Shown here one piece after another: positions 44,801 through 47,260 of a stretch of 64,000 bases of DNA (position 1 is the stretch's first letter; each line of letters begins with the position of its first letter). The stretch is from Cytophagales bacterium. GTDB lineage: Bacteria; Bacteroidota; Bacteroidia; Cytophagales; Thermoflexibacteraceae. Where the stretch lies: positions 31,387 to 95,386 of the forward strand of contig JAAFKA010000021.1 of NCBI GenBank assembly GCA_013299115.1, written 5' to 3'. The notes under the pieces are model-generated. The model did no database searches, was not told where the DNA came from, and was given only the letters and a program-made list of their open reading frames with translations. The position numbers and the translations under genes were made by a program.

Positions 44801-46693
44801 GTTAGCTGTTACCACTCGTAAGATACCATTGTTGGTTAGTGTGCCTGTAAAAGTGGTTGTGCCGACTGATTGGTTATCTTCTATTGTTCCATTGTTTATG
44901 GTGTTTCCATTTACGGTTAGGCTTTGGCTGCCGAGTTGCAAAGTTGTACTGGCTTGTACGGTGAGGTCGTTGCAGGCTGCACCTGCTGCGGTAATATTGA
45001 CAGGAAAACCATTACAAATGACTACATTGTCGCCAGCCGTAGGTATAGTGGTGCCAGCAGTGCCCCCACAAGCAGTTGTACTCCAAGTAGCTGGGTTATT
45101 CCACGCACCATTGGCTACGATGGAGTAATAAGTGTCTGAATAATACGAAATAGCAAAATTACTTCCATTTGTGTGTGAAATAATATCTGCTCTGCCATCG
45201 TTGTTCATATCTGCAACTTCTAACCTTCCCACCGCAGTACCTACACTTGGTGTAACCTGAATAATAGACCCAAAACCACCTGCACCATTACCCAAAGATA
45301 ATTTTACAGGTGTCCCATTATAATCTGTGCTTACAAAATCTAAATTACCGTCCCCATTAAAATCTGCTACGGCTATATCTCTACTATCTGACCCATGTGT
45401 AATAAGAGTAGTAGTTGGATTAAAATAGCTTGCTCCACTACCACCCGTACCTCTATGTAAAGTAATATTGCCATTACTGAGATGACCTATTAAGACATCT
45501 AAACGACCATCTTCATTAAAATCTCCTACTTTCATAGAATAAGCACCTATATGAGTAGAAGCAACATTATGTAGTGTAAAAGCAGGGAAAGTTCCTTGCT
45601 CTAAATATTGAAAATTAAGACTACTACTATTGCCTACCACAATATCTAATTTTCCATCTGCGTTAAAATCAGCTATGGCAACACGACCAGGTTGGTTTCC
45701 CACAGTAAGAGTTGCAATGGGTACATTAAAAGTACCATTGCCATTTCCTAAACGAATTCTTACTTGATTACCAGAGGAATGCGATGTAACTAAGTCTAAT
45801 AAACCATCTTTATTCATATCGGCAGCAATAACATCAGTAGATACACCTATTTCAGCAGGAGTACCTGTCAAGTCTACCCCTGTTGCAAAAGTACCATTCC
45901 CATTGCCCTTAAAAAACGTAATTTTGGAACTGTTACCTGCTGTCACTACAACATCAATAAAAGCATCTGCATCAAACAATCCTGTTGTTAAAGCCCCCGC
46001 ATTAAAATCAACAGCAATAGTTGAAGATACAGTAGTGCTTAATCCATTCACACTGTTCAATCTAACTTCTAATGCTCGTGTTGCCCCACTTGCTACCGTA
46101 GCCACATCAGGAAAACCGTCATTATTAAAATCTGCAATCGCAATATCTTTTTGATTAGCTGCATTAGTGTAAGTTGTATGTCTGTAATTTGTTCCTGCAA
46201 TAGGACTTAAAATAGGGCTATTAGTGATATTAAATAAGGGGTTAGCAGTATAGGCTATAGAAGAAGCCCAACGGTTAGAAACTGTATTATAAACTGTAAT
46301 AGGTGTTACAGAAGTAGCCCCATAAGGTATATTAACACTTATAAATACTGTATTACCTGCCGTAGTAACAGCTTTGACACCTCCAAAATAAACGAAATTA
46401 TTAAGATGATTATTATCAAAACCTGTGCCTGAAATAGTTATAGCCGCCGCTCCTGCCACACCAAAGGATGAAGATAAACCCGTAATGACAGGAGTCTGCC
46501 CCATCACCCTCTCCCCTACCCCACCCACGAGCAACAGCGAAAGCACCAGCAATTTGAAATTCAGTTTTTGAGCAAACAATTTGTGTAGAAAGTTCATAGA
46601 CCCTATGTTTTTATGGTTGATATGTTTTTGATTGATTGAGAACAATAAATGTTGAAATCTTGACAAAGCAGACAATGTATCGTTAGTTTTCAT
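14852..46693 (-). CDS. Giant multidomain T9SS-secreted surface protein (10,613 aa)
   Basis: One open frame of 31.8 kb encodes a roughly 1.1-MDa exported protein. A signal peptide begins best at the internal Met33 (nt 46597, MNFLHKLFAQ...RVMGQ), so the true length may be 10,581 aa. Order, by rough residue: IPT/TIG 68-150; FG-GAP/VCBS repeats 160-515; seven long beta-rich modules 520-4800, each opening with a W-x(n)-TW...P...D-V-x-I...GH motif and ending FPxG...YxPVTL; IPT 2 at 4800; FG-GAP 4900-5260; LamG 5265; beta-helix 5480-5800; LamG 5840; FN3-like 6200; LamG 6310; an eighth module 6690; Ig-like 7400-7685; two more modules 7690-8940; right-handed beta-helix 8940-9465; leucine-rich repeats 9835-10270; Ig-like; and a C-terminal T9SS type A sorting domain (LFPNPTNKYLYVEADG to KSIVKY). 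Probable role: adhesion or cell-surface structure. No enzyme domain was recognised. Confidence 0.93.
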   Translation of the reverse strand: MKTNDTLSALSRFQHLLFSINQKHINHKNIGSMNFLHKLFAQKLNFKLLVLSLLLVGGVGERVMGQTPVITGLSSSFGVAGAAAITISGTGFDNNHLNNFVYFGGVKAVTTAGNTVFISVNIPYGATSVTPITVYNTVSNRWASSIAYTANPLFNITNSPILSPIAGTNYRHTTYTNAANQKDIAIADFNNDGFPDVATVASGATRALEVRLNSVNGLSTTVSSTIAVDFNAGALTTGLFDADAFIDVVVTAGNSSKITFFKGNGNGTFATGVDLTGTPAEIGVSTDVIAADMNKDGLLDLVTSHSSGNQVRIRLGNGNGTFNVPIATLTVGNQPGRVAIADFNADGKLDIVVGNSSSLNFQYLEQGTFPAFTLHNVASTHIGAYSMKVGDFNEDGRLDVLIGHLSNGNITLHRGTGGSGASYFNPTTTLITHGSDSRDIAVADFNGDGNLDFVSTDYNGTPVKLSLGNGAGGFGSIIQVTPSVGTAVGRLEVADMNNDGRADIISHTNGSNFAISYYSDTYYSIVANGAWNNPATWSTTACGGTAGTTIPTAGDNVVICNGFPVNITAAGAACNDLTVQASTTLQLGSQSLTVNGNTINNGTIEDNQSVGTTTFTGTLTNNGILRVVTANNNSNFIFRGNITNGTTAAVFSLGEFTNYTFNAVAPPLIVTNNATTAGVNMIFGSFSATGTVNSDVTVANGTAGREVHLIGNNGTFNINAGFTLRNDYGGTGGLVTGRISGAGSFVNGANARLRYTAVAIPNLTGTFNASTNAGNTVEYATNTGNVLGTTYRNLTISAAGTVNLAGHTTVQQLLTINSGATLDVTASNFNITMNGTTGNNFMNNNVTGGFTAQGGTVTFNATGNQTIGGGAVTFNNLIINNANNVTLNQSTTAANVGFTNGNIILGSNNFVLTGTQIITTPVAGRCFVTNSGGTLQATVASNFTFPVALSTAAADYAPVTLNPSSSLGLTIVRVIAAPILPPNSGRVKFAWEIKPTNVASSTMTLNWGAIANETPANSISNAVAKIHIGLSPVALGASVVTTPSATVSAYSMPTSNNTFTVYNAPQTYYSMVTLGDWDSNASWSFSPCGGGQPPAGSFPATGDIAIICSGHTIKMNVNGVNMNTIQINQGATLDLATSSGHTVANLTTDAPAGIRRIQTSTLNLLPVPAAQNTFLDNAGAEVEFAAATAYNIPTTFNTKSYQNVLITGTNKSLSGGTTLLGSLTINTGASLNTNNNNLTLSGSFNNSGTFTEGTGTVTFTGGNTQFITGTTNTVFNKITINKSASHLTLLQSVSLAGAGANVNFAGAVGCINLLNSNLTLGTASITNAGVGRVFVTNNGNTGTLIRDVSGGGGVSFPLGESIGLFTEVIVSRNGGTALGNTAVRVKPVGSFIPPNSGNMLYAADIRPTTTGSTAQVTMRWAADDANYISTGAPLAQRGLFYNNGVGTINQSLATTLSLFACSNTTPLNLVGGTTYSFAVYNAPQTINSVAATAWNVGGTWNTGTVPATGDNVTITHAVTIPVAVTSIVLGNLNISNNITLTIPNTTTTFTANTITLGAAVGNVGNLTIANTTTTFTANTVNVNWGSTFNVNDNSPSITTLNSNGYASEYRMTTANGAANVADARGFINGNAINNTLVKFAGASYDIADKFGNTFNNLAPFDYPDIWFNHTGTINFPNADIRTKNIRLNFGGGTVSSLAAAPNKTLTIGGQLLVANSGANFTLPANSHSITLLGNRVEVVASAQLNINTPFTFNPTTTATIEGASNTINFNNDVTVSSGKTVTNNATGTTGVTINGVLGGGGTWTQGTTTNILNYGNATAPMASGTFNASNTGNTVNYNGTTPQNIRATTYRNLSIGGTGAKTLLNNTNVAANFSGSSAASLDLAGFDLVVSGNVTYDNSTIIATSGRLVFSGTAAQNFTSAAATLTMPRLRIDKTASSTVSLAGGISTLSLSTDLEFNNGGGGNSRLVIPAGKTLLLGANALAGTADGNNYIIGTVAKTSHASAFTMNFPIGSASRYAPISLLIPAVASSNIAVSYTEGVPPSSNTITPPLLRVSKKEFWTVVANYAAPIISNCQLTFVNPTFSGVTSTATSDLNVAYFDGTSWVSTATADATSSGTVTRNVISIANNVTRYLTLGTLSPLPVNPLATLFVSAQAGSWNTAATWGGSVPTVGSLVVIKHKVTVSSAADVAANLDVTIDGGGTLEVATPAAWTNPLAALRYGTGTGDRKVLFTLSANPIINWVAAPNNFFLENAAAIVEFAGSSYTFPSAFNTKPYKNVVISGTGTKSPSTDITIAGKLDIISGTLATNANISLFATGDILTVFSGATLDLQVSGKIGGLGNQHVLHSGATLKFGEVGDSNDFLRKFLSVHGNSNIEFTSTTGTQKLFVGAKEFDNTPFEYGNVLINTSGGGKVEINDAVFSGTVTDMTIKGNLTIATNATLDVSSSLGNPVTLNVEGNFSSTGAVDFALANKAVNLVLKGANNTNSGTFSAGGQSTVSYDGSTHSNQNIFAATYQNLELLTNNSIKTISNGTTTLQVNNNITFNGNDVKLVMGNRHVNLPAVAGSEAYVGGTGQYYVTNGTGRLQKNINSFSTYTARVGKSTTSYNQIVVTGTGTGLLEFAAENYTATLPYVSVRWNIRRDAVLTIDDATFTIDGANDNGTFTPAQNLRRNLAPILSSPTSYSGGGGTITTSAPAVVASVDNLYTIQPFAGLTLYSQGNTDWHSAATWNTNPLGGGTSQVPTSIDNVVIQAGHKVGVSTANPLNASQIEFKGTSAANMAVLEVTNAGAAFGIPVFGTVSSDNQFGKLILPSAVMPLETAMASFAAKPTNVVEFTGTAPYPIPNRTYPSLTLSGTGGNYEIAGGFPLVTINGNLEISSACTLSTTDNNIGLTVNGNTDIRSNAKLLHSSTADGRDFTFNGYVTVGNLGEFSIENMGAGTVGTLGGVVTTNAGAAFRFWQETVVVKQNIINNANYFALSSTSPNISNTDFQLPTTGGITIQQNNSGYLSLGNVTTTGTAAQTITFAAANGDIKAEGNMTLSNDVTIKNEVQFNGYLRVLGILTINSDTKWEQGENSYLQLEGSATPLVINSGGIFDATAHSNNTTIYTGNANQNVAATTYHHLHLQAISPPASIKTLLGNIIVNGGLLIDTDVTLDTDFSFNYNINCKGNWQNDGSFAAQNGIVTFEGAASGVQIFGNQPTDFSTLVINKSAEDITLGSSVNVASGLTLTSGRILVGANNFSYNGSEANLSANANSYVVTDDNASNFIRSNLTTVSPQLFPIGIDLGSGNYSYNPIEITYSSVSAGNVAVRAGLPNQLSLPNFSATSKIDAVWRISQPNPALITNIKFGWQAANESSFNAATAKIMQQLNSPLSSTIIGTQDASANSLTQFAGLTNDFAVFSGTTYTAVQSGPWNDPNTWGCGSCPPPSAIDNVIIQTPYIVTQNAGNIAVQDLTIQDDARLNFSGAFAMNVTGTLSIGNGGILDLNQTSFLGYTIATLVAPANSRIRIGSNSFPTITAVPTYGATNVVEFYGATTMPTKLSMAANKNFQNVEVTNSSSNFSAGGNIIIDNNLTVKNLCVTCAFVTGNIGETLSIGGNLSIENNSTFTSFEANLTVNGTTTVNNGCIFQDSNANGTNTFIGNVINEGLFTSLGIAQTTIFEGNVTNTGTGGGLDLAYGTTTFKKNISNLNGAGGFFIGNGGGSAILDPINNMTITHQGSVGMILNSTTTTNPIVSRTITLVNPTATDEKIYFTGGFVIGNNITVTNNSRPEVQVTGSALVGTDPTTSKWVQGSNSELGLYSTSLNLTTMDFDATAPDNTVGFRAGGSQGIRPDTYYHLQIASGDAKILRGTTTVNGDLTISPGANLDVTTFNHDLIIKGNWNNSGSFAAQNGTVTFSGNTAQTLNLPAGTTTFYNLVIDNNTTVTLNSASPPATVTVDNDLNLTAGHLVLGDNNLAVTGNLTGGNENKFIVTNGTGLVIKNGAAIPFTFPIGINNTVADYAPVTMTPTNPSAFLSARVRLRAGDLSSYTNGGNFTWHLADSESGANISALNFQFNEANATPNSGTLSLSATKIAKGLVSPMFIGGYSYSSPLHTATYTGSAIDGNGEFLVVESGTTYYSINSALPSDWTAANWNTAADGTGTSGTPTSIDNVVIQNGHWIEVTAPISVANVKFEGIINGNTRLQFTTPAEGCTIGGFVGSTQGTLIIVNSLHNFPSVATDDITILQYSNTTGTNLNLPTGFGNIPNQYPALRLVNTGAGSTYTFNAATTNIRGNLHIHSGTVHTATSNKLNVGLLPTVGGTLMVSGTLEGAGQEVVVHGLTPLIDPTGTLNAGSSKWTFADVLTIDNVSNTGTFNGGSADLSFADLYVNGVFNDAVAGGTNTFGGSVSVGSSGRFTSLDANSPVVFNLLPIGGSLLINNSTLANSFVVNGTTNVIDGGAAALRFENNGTQGFQFNNNFNIGLNCTVLNNNAKGVTITGNLDGANSSSIWQQGNLAPTNSAKLFYGGAVVPMATGLLTATATNNEVHYNGAGNQAIKATDYYHLFLENGGLKTAPAGNINIKGNLTLTSPATFDANGKDVIFDGTTAQQITGNFSGSPFENLVIANTASTVSLIGTITPVEVSSVLTLSSGRLVLGKNDLGVTNTANTAIGGAFSNSTYIETDDFGRVVWNMSGTNDFLFPVGRGNYTPITLNGALGSAGVLVRPSTDTPAAPVASPQVDRVWVVTPSASNTARISALAWQSANGTLAASGRVQTKIGAGAWTTHNPASPDNYTVAAQTATQAGSAGGFAFTGGGVLNHITVLTASSAPTVQTFSAYSGTIGTTITLTGTNFNPSAPNDVYFGAVKVTANANGAGTQITVTVPTGATSVTPIIVRNNATNLQGSSADYGKLFTVTNSPALAITATSYVKTDINVADTPIALASADFDNDNNADIIVARQGIATEVTILSGNGSGGFAASTVTTGIAPRNVTTADFNNDGRTDFAIAGGNTIEIYTKNAGLGFTLVPTPTLIGFTFNVGLECLATGDFNGDGNMDLVVADFFGNRIVVYAGNGAGGFTQLGTPMTTLNNPRGLSVGDLSGDGKADFVVSYSNGGTQIGVYIKDASGDGFTSQPYTIGNNNHIGTRIADFDKDGKPDVAVVSRVDGGGGSIKVFKGNGTMTSTLGASPAATILIASNHNFIEIGDLNGDNEIDIVAAKDDGNSITVCLKNAGFFFQTPFTIATGNNTNSVVIGNFNGDGRADMAVANYGANTVSILTAPLPDKPLGNRGMYFDGDQTAGQGDFVNVGNVSSFNFTTSDYTISAWIKRCPGNTIQRTIISKYHDGTNAGWALWLMPDGTVMSYRNVAPWNVQTTAVVPENKWVHVTTTYSNPTLKIYFDGVEVATSSSFSSPQPSTTAPVLIGASASLPNPVLPFKGQIDEVRIFTSVRTPAQIQTDMATTGNNGAAGYWDFDVDNSTGMTVTNLGTLAPAGNGALANSPNTPLWALRVTDNTADNLTQGMLRWAITQANSDIAPNEDTDYIDFSIQQTGSVSIINLDAPIPISQPIIIDGYSAFGSSPNMLTGLAAGTNAALRVELKGTGTFNGLSGSRYAIDFNSTATNSEVRGLAMNSFKLSPPSSNDDGAIRIGANNTKIKGCFIGTDAAGTTALANTLGVVVPPTGNITGAEVGSPAAADRNLFANALNAVQVNGGMGSGASKIQNNLFGLTPTLTAFAIGDNPLAIHIWNGSQNNIVGGTATNEGNIIANSGGAIEVNGGSTTGNRIAQNSIYNNGLGISLTGTPIGNANKQRPTITAATPTSISGTCEAGDIVEVFENNAGENQGRTYLGTATVVATNWTLSGSFTLGKAITATATGSNNTSDFSLPLPVRVYPSAVGAGNTLQSSNTQVNLSSHIGTLGGLANGTITGWFKTTNTGTQMLFTAGTSGLTSWLQIGTGDAGIGLTNECFFVTASDNGFSSANKLYMGINIGNNPSYLADNQWHHFAVVVDGANNRMYLDGVRYQSGDIGFITGTGHTNDAYLTNIPSIANMNIGFRQYHAPNLPFNGSIDEFTIWNRALSDAEVRQMMCRKIDVNLPANNGLLAYYRFDEGANSALDLAGAGGYNDGVSTHANPLSGAALGDASVFQYNTSTLFQTLTGPDKNFNISGLPLTAVQGVQLYQVNAAPNSTTTSHIGATLQVSNPYFGVFPVGGVTYTATQIQSTAIYNSTFRFGNRADNSVATWTANFNSSATSTTVLTQPNNSLRNEFVAMSPLPPQVYAATNQAADRFTANWESLGVAYDLQVAENDIFTVGVQNFTALSGTNQLVTGLSANTVYFYRVRTTTPSAWSIPRMTSTILPAGSGNRLEFNGTNQYVEQPYHPANNPAAFTVEAWINLASITGSFQSIVTSRDQYPQKGYILYVTSLTGNLSLWTGDGIGGWHVLNTTSPLPTGQWTHVAATFAGGTKTLFINGVQVAQASSTPYVPNTARPLRIGAGVTESATPLLYFNGQIDEVKIWNVARPLTGANSIQSDMCRKISTADILAAPYNTNLVSYFRFDESVGSPAVVENRARLATADGTLFNAPTRGVSGAALGDASVAQYNLSSLTSSLAGGGKTFALANSAAMSTAQGVQLYRVDAIPANAGLTPNMPDNPYFGVFNIGSYTYDATLTKGSGVTSSSRFATRNTNADNFAIELTSTASPSTTIAQTGFTSRKEFIDVELPIYYSNANNPNIATGVDWNTANSWATGSHTGTVSAIVPPTGATVYIQNGHKVIANQPFNAGNNNIPAILYLGGELDLQDHNHTISTLVIDTYPPANVGKLLIGGGTAAPTIATTGVGSTFFTTAGNTVEFYGGAYSGIPHRAYPTLQITGSLGDIKSMVVGNSVIHKDLIVGTGARLDVAVGSLFDFSNTADHIITHNGEMNLGGVTINRNTTVSLGGIPAGVVIRDNLSIAAGTLTNNGVVSINSASSNLTGAGNFVAGASSVLYMNGDITALMTATNFDVSSNANEVIYGAGTPTIFADTYRTLRVWGNRTMPATPVTATDVEINNATLTFGATATTLTVNGNLINTGTGTIDMTGTSLAHTLTLNGTTNAITTYNATGNTSAKVVYGGTGTQQVFGATYQQLEMANGGTKTLQAAATVNNQLRLSAGVLALGTGAFDLTLATGATIVNGSGNSAVGDFSISNYILTNGTGHLIRNGITNGTFVFPVGGITTPAPQYAPVTLTYGLGGGSNTSVRVGERNTLSLPDFPTNFSNNTPWVWSINSATDVTGLTLGWTTPNIITTTKIQEYNTSWAVAAGTNSASGFSGSATGGTIFNGTRSFAVFSLPTITTTGTLTAFTSCAGSVSAEQQYTVTGTGLTANIAITAPAGFELSLTSGGTFTPTLNLTQTGGNVATTTIYVRLTGALAGTYGGVGNEITHTSTGANNPNVSIPTSTVNALPAITTQPTASTICAGANATFTVAASGTGLTYQWRKNGTPISGATASSYSIGTTVLGDAGNYDCIVSGTCTPAVTSTPALLTVNTLPAIGTQPTAQTVCAGANATFTVAASGTGLTYQWQEKVGVAAFANITNGGVYGGATSANLVLTGVTAGMTTNQYQCVVSGTCTPNVTSNAVALTVNPITAISTQPAAQAVTTTQTATFTVAATGTGTLTYQWQEKIGALPFANITNGGMYSNATTASLTITNPPLGMNGNQYQCIVTGTCGTVISNPVVLTVTPTTYFSRVTTGDWNVVANWWLDVANTIPATTFPNAASDVVTIQAGHTIIIPVSPAHTINTANLTIDGTLDLGTTTGHTITNLSGSGTLKLSSATLPTVTGTNTFTAAGTVEYSGTGYTIPTTFGSNYNNLIVNASPTLSANAMSISGDLTVNNGTLDLGTNLVTGTGTKTLTLATGTTLLVGGQFPTDFGTRNLGTTSPFATVNYNGAAGQTIAPETYGHLIVSGASTKTIGTGNVTVKGDLTVSGSTTLDFSTAAARTVTVEGNLLGSATGATIAMTGQNHTLDLKGASNTLHTLTTDANASTVNYSGSSGMQQVFAPTVGNYQNITFNSTGTKILPNPSSIFVRGNWTNNTLNVSDLVTTGSTVTLNSNAAQIIGGTRSTNFNNLIIDKTGSNDVTVDIAMLGNTLNFATNNTAKLVLGANSITVNNITGSTGTNGYIVTNGGFVIWNGLGTSSYLFPIGISTSSYTPITITPTVAFGNTSVRVKSATTAPSIPATAPTQSYVNVAWQISPNSPNPANLSMTWANNVTDITGTISPATKGYLYNGSIWGLAPLTGTITGTSANLTANITGNNLVAIYSPDPVTYYSIVGGNGQWNTNGNWSLTSGGLTCNCTPNDNGIVNIDAHTITVTGATDIKLNNTINLNSATSVLDFGAIVPTNPITSLTGVSGSKIRVTAIPPNAATLPTVGTNTFASGGLGTVEFYATAAGINYTLPDATNLTAFNSVSGNLPNLLFTQAGSTKTLQANISVLGNVTIASGGVNIAGFTLDRTTNGGTFTLNGSATFSIGGTNTFPINYTTYTLQAGSTTQYLGTTQTIAALSYGALGLITASTKTAAGNITVKNQIDIQGGVTFDLGTVATILDVNGNVLLDNNNAAIVFGAAPAKTVTIGGNLSQVNTGAGATINMTGAGLNHILDLKGASNALTTLLPSSQDNAHTHTVKYSGVNAQNVLDNYQGNVIFEGTGAKNLSASGGIAANNLTITGSTVNANVNTINVYKDWTNNGNFNAMTSTVSFNAGAGVPVAAQNITGNSTIFNSMVINNNTANVSLGVKTLANGAVNFVNGRILLNGSDFELGTGASVTFTGAAFDNTKMFVANGAANSGRLIKNFVAGTITPAFTFPIGTGTVYSPATLSGTINAGGGTAVVRPIPVSMIGGTIPNTNAPANANTLGRYWDIAGTATVSSGNWTFGYIDTEVRPTAGVTTNYVVAHSNGTLWDIQSNSQISNMAKTFTYNITPNASLGNSYSMGEVLSFTDFIVKNNSDTAPESLRDKINLANMVSGVDEITFLSSLSGGVIAINSPLPTITEGVKINASALASKVRINKTTSPLSFATGDAFSITAPNTEIYGLEIAGGFDNAINVTANGNSGLKIGGTATGQSNYIQSNATGIVIAGNSTNPSVAITNNTISNNSTQGILVSTGSGLTIANNRIGTDEAGNNTLGTQPIGINLNDGGVTINANTIGGNTTGISYNIGTGTAITNNFIGTNSASATLGNTTGINVLAVATIGTSGNGNTIAGNITGIRIAATAVSTVQFNNIGTANISNQTGIDYVGTGSVNIQDNTFMRNNDGLIVRANTGIANVIRNTFGGTGLAANAAGVLVSGTNAIIGTAINPNTFTNNGVGVNLVGSSNNVAGNTFSGNTTGIEVATASTGNRITQNTITDGGTALNINSNNNAIGFTGTAAAPTSQAPNIIRNNTVRGINITGTAVGNTVLFNQIYDNNTTFATPNNTVFATTSQGGLEKPIITSIAANFPAAGQATVTTTVNQSGNFRLEYYYTFNNGLRGFAETTTLLGTTTANMVANIPNNVIVSLLPMPATPDFITVIATNLADNSSSPISDAFSVSCANIPTITMSNIFTTCRNTTATITLQLSPVPLAGTYDIDTDGNGLYDYTGITLTAFNTLVINDVIGTTKFINTRVRHTGSGCLSALYAGGLVEVPNLRLPVPTVTNVRVIQPTSCTTANGQLVIKVQNPRIGERYEVGVSGLVRADYAGILMNPDSTLRITGLPIGTRIGASVGVFQGGLYCYSPLFPFAATLVAPAGIDTTLVASANPDEVSPRFPSVITLNRSQDSVSYELVKVETGQVIGTPKIGTNSTLSFITDTLTQTASYRVFGTHIRTGCRVLVTRNAVQVKVIDGILSEELDILREVYNSTNGDNWFVRWDFSKSYTTFIGVQVFAGRVTEIRLPSNNLTGLLTQSVLNLRRLRILDISGNALDFGSVEPFVGRSFGFIYTNQDRINNETEITRFENDSVTLRTITRGLANVYRWTKDGVNVPASNVANLLINNVKLTDAGLYTAFITNNIGTQLTLQRRTIRLRVVSYVNNSLDSMVLVQINDALGGSNWTNKWDRSKPVAQWHGIVMEGNKIKSINLANNNLVGTIPNVIPLNTTGLLSDLTYLNLSGNQISGNIPTSLGNLRKLEYLDLSNNNLTGTVPAELGNLSELVTFWLSNNRLDNIHSNLSRLTKLQNFFLQNNLFKTLPNELSSLTELRRLSVANNQLTALPANASRWTKLEVLNLANNLFATLPDIFGALRNLQEFAAQNNRLRDLPASFATLTTLRNLVLHSNFFDFGDLEPLRNFAIINTPAAIYQPQDKIGEEQSLIFTLDQTIRLAINTPGANNRYQWFKDGNPIAGATSATFVRSSPTILDGGTYTVQVTNTATNQLILVSRDIVVRVVCGNTTSVVISPSGSLKYCADETINTTLVAQVIDNNLRPTAYQWFVGSNRIANETKDRLSVILGGNYSVQVTDAQGCVYSSQAIAIEVIQKPSVNVVYFQNVLRATITNTQGNVQTQWYLNNQIVPNTANLTEFKPSTAGSYYVVATDSRGCPAKSATVSVAVTSSADNLLDQALRLFPNPTNKYLYVEADGILVTDLIVQIYNTMGQVVAVPIAQVDGRLQIDLDLLAAGVYSIEVSHKKGVVRKSIVKY
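24103..24421 (-). repeat. Recently duplicated Ig-domain segment inside the giant gene
   Basis: The 64-bp stretches 24103-24166 and 24358-24421 differ at only three bases and lie 255 bp apart, one Ig-like domain length (FTVAASGTGLTYQW repeated). This shows that modules grow by tandem duplication at DNA level. Confidence 0.8.
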
Positions 46694-46723
46694 ATTTGTT
46701 TAGTTAATGATGTTTTTATTGTA

Positions 46724-47110
46724 GCATAGACTTTAGTCGGGGACGCATAGTCTGTGCTGTTAAGCTAAGAAATTGTATTTACAACCTCGAAGAGGTTGAA
46801 CAACAATAGCCCTACGTGCAACGTAGGGAAGTATTTGTAAATGTGCATCCAACCCTGAAAGGGTTGAACAACAATAGCCCTACGTGCAACGTAGGGGAGT
46901 ATTGGTAAATGTGCATCCAACCCTGAAAGGGTTGAACATTCGTGTAGCAATATGTCATTGTTCAACCCCTTCGGGGTTGTGAAGTAGCCTTGCACCTTTT
47001 CCCCTACGTTGCACGTAGGGCTATTGTTGTTCAACCCTTTCAGGGTTGTAGGTTGTTTCTTAGCTTAATAGCATAGACTTTAGTCGGAAACGCCTAGTCC
47101 AATACTGTTA
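46724..47110. repeat. Nested palindromic composite repeat upstream of the giant gene
   Basis: A large inverted repeat built of blocks. The outermost is GCATAGACTTTAGTC hairpins; next GTTAAGCTAAGAA against TTCTTAGCTTAA; then AATAGCCCTACGTGCAACGT against its complement near 47000-47023; then CAACCCTGAAAGGGTTG hairpins. A central single-copy loop follows (about 46938-47000). The left arm carries a ~68-bp direct duplication (46800-46938). The loop is nearly identical to that at 57004-57068 in the second locus. Transcribed, it would form a hairpin of about 300 nt. No coding potential is credible; an 89-codon frame here simply follows the repeat. The giant gene starts 31 nt from its edge. Confidence 0.85.
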
Positions 47111-47130
47111 AGCTAAGAAAAGAACAGTGT

Positions 47131-47193
47131 TTGCGGTTTCTCAAAACCGCAAGACTTCGGGTCGGCAGCCGTTGCTGTTTGAAAAACCCGAAG
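47131..47193. repeat. Two-hairpin repeat (CTTCGGGT family), copy 2
   Basis: TTGCGG-TTTCTCAAAA-CCGCAA (47131-47152) followed by CTTCGGGT...AACCCGAAG (47155-47193). It matches the hairpins at 14626-14688 with their order swapped. Confidence 0.75.
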
Positions 47194-47260
47194 CACCTAT
47201 ATCTTGCGTTTCGGTTTTAAAAACAAGAATCACTACGTTCTTTGTCTGTCATAATTTCCG

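Noticed and set aside
15882..46154. Many plus-strand open frames of 60-220 codons opposite the giant gene
   Set aside because: They are antisense shadows of a Thr/Asn/Gly-rich repetitive coding sequence, have valine/proline/leucine-biased nonsense translations, and no frame resembles a protein family.
46765..47034. 89-codon minus-strand frame in the palindrome upstream of the giant gene
   Set aside because: It merely translates the repeat blocks, which also occur at 56868-57172 with frame-breaking changes.
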